DNA from: Arenibacter sp041392165
GTDB lineage: Bacteria; Bacteroidota; Bacteroidia; Flavobacteriales; Flavobacteriaceae
Assembly (NCBI GenBank): GCA_041392165.1
Contig: JAWKMN010000004.1
Coordinates: 248,001-312,000 of the forward strand
Length of the DNA stretch: 64,000 nt
Direction of reading: 5' to 3'
Shown piece by piece: positions 45,139 through 52,995 of this stretch; within the stretch, counting starts at the first letter, position 1; the number at the start of each line of letters is the position of its first letter. Position numbers and translations under genes: made by a program. The notes below the pieces were generated by a model. That model ran no database searches and was not told the DNA's origin. It saw only the letters and a program-made list of their open reading frames with translations.

Positions 45139-46299
45139 CTAAAGTTTAAAATCAACATTTTCTAAATACTCATCGAGTGTAATTTTACTTTCAGCCCTTT
45201 TTAGCGCAATTTCTATACTTACTGAAGCTGAAGCCAAACTTTTCATTTCCTTATCAACTAGACTTACTTTTGTTTGTTGAAATTTGTCCCGCACAAATTC
45301 ATCGTCAAATATGGCACATGATAGTTGGTCTAAGAACTGAGAAGCATGTATAAGGGATGACTTTAAGTCATGATTTGGCTTGGGTTTTAAATTGAGACAA
45401 AATACTCCGTTTAACTCCTCAGTAGACACGAATTTAAATCCGACAATTTGAACATTGTGGATTAGGTGCAAGAGAGAAGACTCAAATCGTACCTTAATAT
45501 TTTCTGTCCCTCCTAATTTAGTGACAATTTCCTTGACGTGATTTAAGTCAAAAAGTACTTGACCCAATCGGATTACCCGATAAATATCTTGAGTCCAATG
45601 AACGATTTTGTAAAAGTCTGCGTACGAAATGGTACGAGTTTGAATAGTTCCCCTGCCGTACTCAATAACTATATCGTTTTTATTTATGATAAATGATTTA
45701 TGAGCAGCTATGTTGCGCCATTGATTCGTGGATATTGAAAAAATTGGATCTTCGAGAAATAGAGAAACATCATTTTTCATCTGAGCCGGAAAATCTCTTA
45801 TTAGTTTTCCGAAGTCAAAATTTGAATTGTCAATTACTGTTTGATTCAGTTTGAAATGCGTTAGTTTATCTAATAATTTGAAGCGTGGCTTAAAGGCTCC
45901 TTCTAATGTTTCATCAATAGCTTTAAAGTAGTAACTTATCTTATCTCTTTCTGAAAAAGTTGAGGAGTCAGGTTTTGTTAAAACATTCGTCATCCATTTC
46001 ATGTCCGTATTTGAAACATCATAAAATGAATCAGCTATTATCTTAATGGTCTTTGGTTTGTTAATGTTTAAGCAGTCCTTATATAAGTCAAATGTCCATT
46101 CAAATAATTTGAAATATTCAGGCTTAGTGCAAAATCTGATATAATTAATAATCTCTGTCCTGAGAAGTTCTTTATTCTTTTCAAAAATGGATTTGTCCAC
46201 AAAGTATTTGCCAAACTTTAGGTCAATTAGGGCATTCCAATCGCCCACCAAAAATTCTTCGGTAAACCCCAAGTCCTCATATATTTTATCTCGTCTCAA
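45139..46299 (-). CDS. HEPN-motif protein (first cassette of the array)
   Basis: 386 residues, mainly helical, without membrane segments. RNIAAHKSF (Arg195, Asn196, His200) fits the R-x4-H motif of HEPN ribonucleases, with Asn in the preferred second place. The rest shows no known domain. HEPN proteins are common toxins and defence effectors that cut RNA. Its ATG is about 17 bp from the core GCCTAAC at the array border, so it would be the most recently captured unit in an integron-like order. The family name is not recognised. Confidence 0.65.
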   Translation of the reverse strand: MRRDKIYEDLGFTEEFLVGDWNALIDLKFGKYFVDKSIFEKNKELLRTEIINYIRFCTKPEYFKLFEWTFDLYKDCLNINKPKTIKIIADSFYDVSNTDMKWMTNVLTKPDSSTFSERDKISYYFKAIDETLEGAFKPRFKLLDKLTHFKLNQTVIDNSNFDFGKLIRDFPAQMKNDVSLFLEDPIFSISTNQWRNIAAHKSFIINKNDIVIEYGRGTIQTRTISYADFYKIVHWTQDIYRVIRLGQVLFDLNHVKEIVTKLGGTENIKVRFESSLLHLIHNVQIVGFKFVSTEELNGVFCLNLKPKPNHDLKSSLIHASQFLDQLSCAIFDDEFVRDKFQQTKVSLVDKEMKSLASASVSIEIALKRAESKITLDEYLENVDFKL

Positions 46300-46315
46300 T
46301 CGTTCTGATAATTAC

Positions 46316-46405
46316 GCCTAACTTGTTTATATAGATTTAAAATATATCTATATTCCCCAATATAGGAATAAAATCGATGAAAAATGTTGTTCTATATTTT
46401 TATAG
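46316..46405 (-). other. attI-like array border
   Basis: Core GCCTAAC (46316-46322; GTTAGGC on the coding strand of the cassettes) is followed, towards the recombinase, by TATATAG (46328), ATCTATATT (46346), AATATAGG (46359) and CTATATT (46392), a set of related motifs that could be recombinase-binding repeats. It lies between the first cassette and the recombinase stop codon and lacks the full two-arm palindrome of the attC-like sites. Confidence 0.55.
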
Positions 46406-47542
46406 GTCAAAATCATCAAAAGGGTTTTTTATCTTGTCCAAACTAGTGGAACTTACGTGGGTGTAGATCATGGTCGTCTTCGGGCTGTTGTGTCCAAGTA
46501 GTTCCTGAATAAATCTTAGGTCGGTGCCATTTTCCAACAAATGGGTAGCATGGCTGTGCCTTAGGGTATGAAGTGTAATCGATTTTCGAATTCCGGCCTT
46601 GTGCAATGAGCGTTTAAGTACTTGTCGTGCACTTACCGCAGAATACATACCGCCATTTTGTCCCTCAAAAACATAATGTTGCGGGTCATAGCATTCCATA
46701 TATTTGGTAAAAAGAACGATCATCCGTTCCGGTACGGGTACATACCTATCCTTTGCCCCTTTGGCGGACCTAACGTGCATGAACCTCCGTTTTTTGTCAA
46801 TATCCGTTATCCGAAGTTTTAAGGCTTCACCAATTCTTAGTCCACATGCATACAATAAGCTCAACAATGTTCTGTGCTTAAGGTTGGCGGTATGCCCCAG
46901 TATCAATTTTACTTCTTCCAAGGCCAGGACATCCGGTAGCTTCCTGGATTTTTTGGGGCGTTCCAGATGGTCGGGTAGGAGTTGGGGACTACCATAATTA
47001 CGGTAAAAAAGTTTAATGGCATTAATGGCCTGGTTTTGATAGGTATAGGAATAACGGTTGGCCATAATGTAATCGGTATTAAATTTTAAGACATCCTTTT
47101 CGGTAATGGTATTTACCGCCTTGGGGTGTTGAAATCGAAAAAATAGGAGCAACATACTCTCATAAGTATTTATAGTGTTTTTACTATAACGTTTTTGAGA
47201 CATCCACCTCTTGAACTCATTAATTTCATGAAGTATTTCGTCCGAGATTTCATGTCCTATAATTATTTTATTTGCGGATCGTTCAATTTCACTATCTTCC
47301 TTCTTGGTCTTTAGCGCGGAGTAATCAATATAATAATCTTTGTCCCTAAGGTATTTGAAAAGGATATTTGTTATTTCTTTGTCATACAAAAGATAAAAGC
47401 TACGTAGGGTAAAACTCCATTCCATGCCCTTGAATTTTTTTAAATACTCTTTGAGTTCCATATTATATTTAAACCCAATCAGAAGAACCTCGTGCCCCTT
47501 ATGGTAAGCCTTTGAAAAAACTATCGTGGGTGGTCTTGGCAT
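46400..47542 (-). CDS. Tyrosine recombinase, integron-integrase-like
   Basis: 380 residues. An unusual N-terminal about 95 residues precede a SAM-like core-binding domain (about 100-200) and the catalytic domain. The active-site set is complete: Arg236 (CGLRIGEALKLR), Lys261 (SAKGAKDRYVP), His325 and Arg328 (HTLRHSHATHLL), His351 (LLGHNSPKTTMI) and Tyr360 (IYTHVS). The tail KNPFDDF resembles the end of integron integrases. The IntI-specific extra segment between boxes I and II, rich in Trp and Pro, is not present. The array lies at its 3' side, and cassettes run in the same direction as this gene. It is the likely enzyme for the cassette sites. Confidence 0.88.
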   Translation of the reverse strand: MPRPPTIVFSKAYHKGHEVLLIGFKYNMELKEYLKKFKGMEWSFTLRSFYLLYDKEITNILFKYLRDKDYYIDYSALKTKKEDSEIERSANKIIIGHEISDEILHEINEFKRWMSQKRYSKNTINTYESMLLLFFRFQHPKAVNTITEKDVLKFNTDYIMANRYSYTYQNQAINAIKLFYRNYGSPQLLPDHLERPKKSRKLPDVLALEEVKLILGHTANLKHRTLLSLLYACGLRIGEALKLRITDIDKKRRFMHVRSAKGAKDRYVPVPERMIVLFTKYMECYDPQHYVFEGQNGGMYSAVSARQVLKRSLHKAGIRKSITLHTLRHSHATHLLENGTDLRFIQELLGHNSPKTTMIYTHVSSTSLDKIKNPFDDFDL

Positions 47543-47610
47543 AACAAATATAATTTAAACGTATCTTAATCGAATAATGTTCGTATAACATTCGTTTAAA
47601 TTTGGATTTG
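47543..47610. promoter_or_regulatory. Divergent control region with nested palindromes
   Basis: ATTTAAACG (47553-47561) and CGTTTAAAT (47593-47601) form an exact 9-bp inverted repeat. Inside it CGAATAATGTT and AACATTCG form a second, imperfect one. Placed between the recombinase and the zinc-ribbon gene, it probably binds a regulator of both. Confidence 0.6.
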
Positions 47611-48000
47611 ATGAGAATACAGCAAGAGTGTCTTTATTGTAACAATAAACTGGTTGGTAGAACGGACAAGAAATATTGTAATCTACATTGTAAAAGTGCC
47701 TATCAGTACAAACGGTCCAAACAGGGGCCCGAACGATTCTATAATAAAGTGGATAATCAACTGAAATTGAACCGTAAGTTGCTTAAGGAATTCAACAAAG
47801 GGGGCAAGGTAACTGTAAGAAGTACAGTTTTGTTGGAGTTGGGATTCGATCCAAAATTCTTTACCCATTATTGGAAGAACCAAAAAGGGGATGTCTACCT
47901 TTTTGTGTACGAATACGGTTTTTTAAAAAAGACCGAAAACGGAAAAGAGAAATATGTTTTGGTCACCTGGCAGGATTATATGGAAAGACCGGGATATTGA
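47611..48000 (+). CDS. Zinc-ribbon protein divergent from the recombinase
   Basis: 129 residues from ATG 47611 (MRIQQECLYC). Four cysteines form an N-terminal zinc ribbon (CLYC ... KYCNLHC), followed by a lysine-rich helix (QLKLNRKLLKEFNKGGK) and a C-terminal part with HYWKNQKGDVYLFVYEYGF. This type of protein is seen in many Flavobacteria without known function. With the nested palindromes in front it may be a DNA-binding regulator or a partner of the recombinase. Confidence 0.7.
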   Translation: MRIQQECLYCNNKLVGRTDKKYCNLHCKSAYQYKRSKQGPERFYNKVDNQLKLNRKLLKEFNKGGKVTVRSTVLLELGFDPKFFTHYWKNQKGDVYLFVYEYGFLKKTENGKEKYVLVTWQDYMERPGY

Positions 48001-48065
48001 TTTAAATCTTCCCCAATTCATGGATGCATATATCCAAAAAGAGAGGAAGTTACCTATCTTTTACT

Positions 48066-48259
48066 CTTCATAATTCCCCGATGGCTCTGCTTCGGGGTTT
48101 CCGATCATACCTCCCCTTTGGGGAGGTCGGAATTGCTTTTTCGCAATTCCGGGTGGGGCAAAATACAAAATCTCGGCTTTTGGCCTAAGGCAAAATGATA
48201 CCGGCAAAATACCTATACCGCTCTGTCTCGAGGATAGTCGGTTTCAAGAAATTTTTTAT
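48066..48259 (+). repeat. Hairpin-rich dispersed repeat, copy 3 (diverged)
   Basis: It keeps the GGAATTGC/GCAATTCC hairpin and the end module GATAGTCGGTTTCAAGAA but has small deletions (for example TTTTGGCCTAAGGCAAAA and loss of the GATAGCTATC palindrome). Starts 65 bp after the zinc-ribbon gene. Confidence 0.8.
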
Positions 48260-48269
48260 TCCTTTTTGG

Positions 48270-48420
48270 TTTTTGCAACAGCTCTGGATAGTCTTGCGTT
48301 AGGGACCGAGGCGGCATCCCCGCAGCACAGCTAGGGATATAGCCAAGGGCCCGACCGACGCAGGAGGGAACGCCCAAAAAGATAAGTTTGGTCCGAGATA
48401 CCAAATAGTAAGCATCCAAA
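48270..48420. repeat. GC-rich structured intergenic element
   Basis: A GC-rich stretch holding GGGACCGAGGCGGCATCC and GACGCAGGAGGGAACGCCC with inverted complementarity. Similar sequences are often seen between genes in Flavobacteria. No gene is recognised; a structured RNA or a repeat family are both possible. Confidence 0.45.
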
Positions 48421-48536
48421 GAGGCCCATTTCGTTGCCGGTACTCTTTTTCAGCGGCCCCAAATTGAACTACAAACGGACAATTTTAAACTTCCCTGAAA
48501 AATCAATATGTTGTGCCCAAGTTATTTTTTGGGCAT

Positions 48537-48565
48537 AAAAAAAGGGCTTCAATCTCTTGAAACCC
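48537..48565 (-). terminator. Terminator behind the tRNA 3' fragment
   Basis: On the minus strand GGGGTTTCAA pairs with TTGAAGCCC, followed by seven Ts. It follows the tRNA 3' half, so it is the original tRNA terminator. Confidence 0.8.
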
Positions 48566-48578
48566 CTGTTATTACTTG

Positions 48579-48620
48579 TAGCGAGAACGAGAGTTGAACT
48601 CGTGACCTCCGGGTTATGAA
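48579..48620 (-). tRNA. 3' fragment of a tRNA with CAU anticodon (integration site att)
   Basis: On the minus strand the sequence TTCATAACCCGGAGGTCACG, then the T arm ACGAG-TTCAACT-CTCGT and the acceptor strand TCTCGCT, is the half of a tRNA from the anticodon loop (CAT) to the acceptor end. The 5' half that should pair (AGCGAGA..., CCGGG) is absent. A split at the anticodon loop is typical of tyrosine-recombinase islands. The tRNA is initiator or elongator Met, or Ile2; the 5' half is needed to decide. Confidence 0.8.
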
Positions 48621-48676
48621 ATCTAAGAGAACTGTATCGATATGGCTTTAAATACACTGAAAATCAGTTAGTTACC

Positions 48677-48757
48677 AATAATTTTAAATTTTTAATTATT
48701 GGAAAAAACCATAAAAAACCATATAAAACCGCAAAATGTTGTACATATGTTGTACAT
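48677..48757. repeat. Arm-type repeats before the island integrase
   Basis: CCAATAATT/AATTATTGG inverted repeat (48677-48702), three AAAAACCAT-like units, and two adjacent copies of ATGTTGTACAT (48736-48757). Probably integrase or excisionase binding sites and the integrase promoter. Confidence 0.6.
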
Positions 48758-48792
48758 AGATTTTATATCTTTATGTTATAACACAATTTATT

Positions 48793-50007
48793 ATGGCCAC
48801 CGTAAAGATAGTATTGCGTAAGAATTATCGTAAGAAAGACGGAACATTTCCAATTGCTTTGCGATTGACCCAATACAGGAAGTCAAAATTTCTCTTTACT
48901 GGTGAGTATATCTTAGAAAAGGATTGGGATGAAACTAAAGGGTTGGCAAAAAAGAGTTATCTCAATTCCTCACGACTTAATAATATGCTATTAAAAAAGG
49001 TTTCGGAAGCTCATGATATAGCATTGGAAATGGAGGCAAGCGAAGAAAAACAGTCGGTTTCCACATTGGCAAAAAAGATACTAGGCGAGGACAAATTTGA
49101 TTTTTTCAAAGTGAGCCAAATCTTTATGGAAAATCTTTTAAAACGGAAAAAATTCGATCAACATTATAATCAAGAAAAAAGACTGAATATATTCAAAAAT
49201 TTTTTAGGACGTAAGGAGTTATCTTTTATTGACTTGGATGTCAATTTGTTAAGGGGGTTTGAAACATTTCTACTTTATGAAAGAAAGGTTGCGCCAAGAA
49301 CAGTTATTAACTATTTAATGCTCATTCGAACTATTTATAATTTTGCACGTAAAGAATACCAAGTTGATGATGGAAACTACCCATTTGGCAAGGGCAAGAT
49401 CCAAATCAAGTTTCCCGAAACTGAAAAGATAGGATTGAATGTAGATGAGATCCAGTTGCTGGAAATGGCTAACGGCTTAACACAGGCTCAACAACACACA
49501 GTAAATACATGGCTAACAAGTTTCTATTTTGCTGGGATTAGGGTAGGAGATATCCTAAAATTGAAATGTTCGGATTTTAAAGATGAAAGACTCTATTATC
49601 GAATGGGTAAAAACAAAAAACTTGTTTCTCTAGCCGTACCTGATAAAGCAAAGAGAATACTACACCCTTATATATCAACCAAAAACCATAAAAACGATTT
49701 GGTTTTTCCCTATTTGAAAGGGATTAATCTGGGAGACGAAAAACTAATTGCAACCAGGGTAAAGACTATTACAAGAAATTTAAATAGGCGATTGGAAATT
49801 GTGGCCGAAAAACTAGGTATCGAAAAGAAACTTAGTATGCATATTGCCAGGCACAGCTTCGGTAATATTTCAGGGGATAAAATCCCAATTCAAATGCTTC
49901 AGAAATTATATCGGCATTCTTCTATTACAACCACGGTCAATTATCAGTCGAATTTCATGCACAAGGAAACGGATGATGCTTTAGAAAAGGTTATAAACTT
50001 TGATTGA
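48793..50007 (+). CDS. int: Island tyrosine recombinase (integrase)
   Basis: 404 residues: an N-terminal arm-binding domain (about 1-90, MATVKIVLRKNYRKKDGTFP), a SAM-like core-binding domain (about 100-200) and a catalytic domain with Arg250 (GIRVGDILKLK), His350/Arg353 (HIARHSF), His375 (LYRHSSI) and Tyr384 (NYQSNF). This three-part layout is typical of integrases of Bacteroidota islands and conjugative elements. It lies directly beside the tRNA fragment and reads away from it. Different in type from the recombinase at 46400. Confidence 0.92.
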   Translation: MATVKIVLRKNYRKKDGTFPIALRLTQYRKSKFLFTGEYILEKDWDETKGLAKKSYLNSSRLNNMLLKKVSEAHDIALEMEASEEKQSVSTLAKKILGEDKFDFFKVSQIFMENLLKRKKFDQHYNQEKRLNIFKNFLGRKELSFIDLDVNLLRGFETFLLYERKVAPRTVINYLMLIRTIYNFARKEYQVDDGNYPFGKGKIQIKFPETEKIGLNVDEIQLLEMANGLTQAQQHTVNTWLTSFYFAGIRVGDILKLKCSDFKDERLYYRMGKNKKLVSLAVPDKAKRILHPYISTKNHKNDLVFPYLKGINLGDEKLIATRVKTITRNLNRRLEIVAEKLGIEKKLSMHIARHSFGNISGDKIPIQMLQKLYRHSSITTTVNYQSNFMHKETDDALEKVINFD

Positions 50008-50136
50008 GATGATACCGTTTGACCGTTCCATTAACGCTTATACCTAATTAATTGGTAAAGAATGGACATAATACGTATATTATAGGATGAAAAATCACGA
50101 AGATGATAATATATTTAACTGTTAACAATTAATCCG

Positions 50137-50406
50137 ATGCAGGTAGTATGTCTACAAGAAGAAGCTTTTTATGCTTTATTTGATAAGGTAGTAGAGCATT
50201 TAGAATCTAAACGCGGAGATAAGCCGGCTAAATGGATTGATGGTGAAGAAGCAATGTTATTGCTTAATATAAAATCTACAACCACCTTACAGAAATTAAG
50301 AGATGAAGGTAAGATTAGATTTTCACAACCGCAAAGGAAAATAATTCTTTATGATCGGGATTCCATTAATGAGTACATTGAAAGGTACGCCCGCGAAACT
50401 TTTTAA
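50137..50406 (+). CDS. Excisionase-like helix-turn-helix protein
   Basis: 89 residues. IDGEEAMLLLNIKSTTTLQKLRDEGKI followed by YDRDSINEYIERY is the HTH_17/MerR-like fold of bacteroidete island excisionases and regulators. Located 130 bp after the integrase in the same direction, as is usual for such genes. Confidence 0.75.
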   Translation: MQVVCLQEEAFYALFDKVVEHLESKRGDKPAKWIDGEEAMLLLNIKSTTTLQKLRDEGKIRFSQPQRKIILYDRDSINEYIERYARETF

Positions 50407-50408
50407 TT

Positions 50409-50666
50409 ATGGAAGAACATCTAAAAGTTGATAAGGATTACATGGAAGCATTCAATCTTGGCTATGAACTTGCCAAAGAATTGAAGCTAAAGTCTCCAAT
50501 GTTTAAAATCATTGAATCGGATGATAGACGTATGCACGCAATGCACACGGGTATGGAAGAATACAGTAAGGAAATTACTTTAAATAAAAATATTACTTTG
50601 GATGACAGCAAAATCATTCAACAAAAAAATAAAGATAACCAAGATGGGAATGAACTCTCCCTTTAA
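50409..50666 (+). CDS. Hypothetical island protein
   Basis: 85 residues, charged, no membrane segment. The start KDYMEAFNLGYELAKELKLKS resembles short proteins that accompany excisionase-like genes in bacteroidete islands. 2 bp behind the HTH gene, so translationally coupled. Confidence 0.6.
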   Translation: MEEHLKVDKDYMEAFNLGYELAKELKLKSPMFKIIESDDRRMHAMHTGMEEYSKEITLNKNITLDDSKIIQQKNKDNQDGNELSL

Positions 50667-50696
50667 GTAGTATTCTAAAATGCTTGTACATTAAAT

Positions 50697-50768
50697 CAGT
50701 CTTTTTGAATCGATATCTTACGCTTAGACCACTTCTGCAACAACCACGACCCATAAGCCTTCTTAAAA
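50697..50768 (-). pseudogene. C-terminal coding remnant
   Basis: On the minus strand the frame reads KKAYGSWLLQKWSKRKISIQ and ends in a stop at 50697, with a stop right before it. It looks like the tail of an island gene cut off by rearrangement; the family is not clear. The rest of the stretch 50667-51069 holds no convincing gene. Confidence 0.35.
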
Positions 50769-51069
50769 ATGATGATTCAGTGAACTTTCAGAAAGTTTAG
50801 AGATAGGTATGGGAAAATTAACTTTATAATTATGCGGCAGAGAAGTATATAAAAGGTGGGAATAATTACACGATGTTGAATTGAGCGTGCCCCAAAAAAC
50901 GTTCATGGCTGTTTTGGAACTGGTTTGAAGTATGGGTAGTGTCCCAAAAATGGTTCTTTTTAAGGCACAATCAAAATTTATGTGTTTATTAACTTTAGAG
51001 AACTGGATTAGTGCATTTTCATAGGAGCTGTTATTGAATGCTAAGTTATTGTGTGTAGTGTTTGCATTA

Positions 51070-51462
51070 TTAATCAAGTAAAATTTCGTCAATTTTCTTT
51101 ATTAATGGTTCAATATTTGATCCAGCACCATTATATATAATTTTTCCACTTTTATCAATTAATACAAATGTTGGAGCAGCATAGATGCCATAATCCTTTG
51201 AAACATCATTTCCCATGTAAAGTGTTGGAATTTCAATTTTTTGTTTTTCAATATATTCAACTAACTTATTTTCGGATTCTTTTGTAAACTCTATACCATA
51301 GATTGTGAGTCCGCTGTCTTTATATTTTTCTTGAATTTTATTTAACTCAGGTACAACAATCACACATCCTTTACAATAAGGAAACCAAAATTCTAATAAA
51401 ATGAGTTTATTTTGAATTTTAGAAAGTTGGATAGCCCATTTTGGAATAAGGTAAAGTTCCAT
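51070..51462 (-). pseudogene. TlpA/thioredoxin-like domain remnant fused at its 5' end to an HTH gene
   Basis: 130 codons. LSKIQNKLILLEFWFPYCKG with Cys-Lys-Gly-Cys, then APTFVLIDKSGKIIYNGAG, is a TlpA-type thioredoxin fold. Most of the usual N-terminal part and signal peptide are missing; the codons before about 51430 derive from another frame of the neighbouring HTH gene. Extracytoplasmic thiol exchange would be its role if intact. Confidence 0.65.
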
Positions 51463-51640
51463 TTATTCGTAAATTCTGAAGTGTCCCGGAACTAATCCGA
51501 AGCATTTCCATTACCTCAGTGGAACGCAGGTATCTTTTCAAGCTCCCGTTGGCCTGTTTGGATAGTAAATTTGAGATTTCCTCCATTAGTTCGATCTTAA
51601 AATCCCTTAGATCATCCGTTGTAATCATAGTAGCTGGCAT
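51419..51640 (-). pseudogene. HTH (excisionase-like) protein truncated at its C-terminus
   Basis: 73 residues. LRSTEVMEMLRISSGTLQNL, then LPYSKMG, matches the HTH_17-type proteins of bacteroidete islands, in which a GTIYYD-type wing and about 20 more residues normally follow. Here the frame switches to YPTF and stops. The break coincides with the start of the TlpA-like sequence, so a deletion joined two genes. Confidence 0.65.
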
Positions 51641-51830
51641 AATTTAAAGATTTAGTGAATGGGACCAGCAGGATTCAATTCAATTGCCGGCCCCTATCAT
51701 GATTAGACTTTCGTTGTACAAATCTGATATGTTTTGCGCCATAAACTGGTTATTTCGGAGTGATGGTGCCACCTGTTTCGGTCAAACAGTGCCAATTTGA
51801 AAGATCTTTCAATAATACAAAAAAAATGTG

Positions 51831-51990
51831 TTAAGCGTTTTTTATAATTCCTTTTCTTAAGCTTTCCCCTTTTAGGTCCAACCTATGTGAGGAGTTTACT
51901 ATTCTGTCCAATATGGCATCCGCAATGGTTCCTTGGCATTTATGCCAAAGTTTGGACAGTTTACCCCAGATGTCCGTTGACCTCTTATCA
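51831..51990 (-). pseudogene. C-terminal remnant of IstB (IS21 helper ATPase)
   Basis: The minus frame reads STDIWGKLSKLWHKCQGTIA then DAILDRIVNSSHRLDLKGES and LRKG, closely the C-terminus of IstB ATPases (ADAILDRLVHNAHRIELKGESMRK). The stop is at 51831 and no upstream part or IstA is found. A relic of an IS21 element. Confidence 0.75.
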
Positions 51991-52265
51991 ATTTAATGAC
52001 CTTGGCCGAGAATTTAAAATACTCCCACAATGTTAAAATCAATGCTTGTAAAAGAAGTTTATTTCGTAGCGTTCAGGATTCTAGGAAATCGAAAAGCAAA
52101 AAAATGGTCCTAAAATACACTTTTCGGTGTGTGCCACCTTATTTATTATGGTGTTATAAGCTTTTTTTTCGTTTAACTTCAGGGTTTATTTGGGATTAAA
52201 AAAATGTAGCTATTGTGGTTAGTTTAGTATAGTTTCGAATTTCAAGTTAAAATGATAGCAAAAAA

Positions 52266-52300
52266 TAAGAGACTACCTTTTTAGGCAGCCTCCTCTTTTT
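52266..52300 (-). terminator. Hairpin behind the fibronectin-type lipoprotein gene
   Basis: AGACTACCT and AGGCAGCCT pair with two mismatches, flanked by A/T runs. It lies about 20 bp past the stop codon at 52318. Confidence 0.5.
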
Positions 52301-52317
52301 GAAATACTAATTCACAA

Positions 52318-52989
52318 TCAACTGGTAGTTACTTCCTTAACTGTAGATGGTTTGGATACATCAGTTCCTTTTTTGGTATAAACCCGGACATAATATTTGG
52401 TCTTAGTGGTCAGACCGCTTACAGTGGCCGATATTTCACTGACCTCTTTCTTGTTATAACCAGAAACAGTGGAACTAAAATCTGATTTGGTCGATACCTC
52501 TATCAAGTACTTATCGGCACCTGTAATGGCACTCCACTCAATTTTGAATGATGTATTCTGGATATCAGTCGCATCCTTGAGTACTGGTCCAGCTATAAGC
52601 TTAGTCGTCGTGGCAGCTTTGGTTGCCGATGGCTTGGAAACGTCTCCACCGTCCTTTGCATAGACCCTAAAGTAATATTTGGTTTCCCCTTCCAATCCGC
52701 TTATTATGGTGTTGGTAGTGCTTAACGATTTTTTATTGTAGCCCGTAATTGTGGTGCTAAAATCGGATTTTTTGGAAACTTCAACTAGGTAACTATCTGC
52801 CTGTTCTACTTTGGACCAAGAAGCCTTAAATGAAGTTGCCTGGAGTTCACTAGCATTACTTAGTGTAGGCGCTTCCACTTTCGGTTCTGGATCATTGTCA
52901 TCGTCATTACTACATGATGTCATCAAAATAGGGATCATGGTCAAAATAATTAAGAAATAATACACTTGGAAATTGCTTTTGTTTTTCAT
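52318..52989 (-). CDS. Lipoprotein with two fibronectin type III-like repeats
   Basis: 223 residues from ATG 52989 (an ATG 6 bases upstream is also possible). Lipobox LMTSC with an acidic linker SNDDDNDPEPK, which in Bacteroidota can be a surface-export signal. Two similar repeats follow (about 40-128 and 135-223): SFKASWSKVEQADSYLVEVS and SFKIEWSAITGADKYLIEVS, both with KKSDFS/TKSDFS and KYYFRVY/KYYVRVY. Probably a cell-surface binding or adhesion module. The partner is unknown. Confidence 0.75.
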   Translation of the reverse strand: MKNKSNFQVYYFLIILTMIPILMTSCSNDDDNDPEPKVEAPTLSNASELQATSFKASWSKVEQADSYLVEVSKKSDFSTTITGYNKKSLSTTNTIISGLEGETKYYFRVYAKDGGDVSKPSATKAATTTKLIAGPVLKDATDIQNTSFKIEWSAITGADKYLIEVSTKSDFSSTVSGYNKKEVSEISATVSGLTTKTKYYVRVYTKKGTDVSKPSTVKEVTTS

Positions 52990-52995
52990 ATACAT

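Noticed and set aside
46400..47542. Calling the array recombinase a canonical IntI
   Set aside because: The IntI-specific extra segment is not visible and the orientation to the array is reversed, so only the wording 'integron-integrase-like' is supported.
50763..51092. 109-codon minus frame between the island genes
   Set aside because: It overlaps the end of the TlpA-like sequence, and its composition looks random; it lies among remnants.
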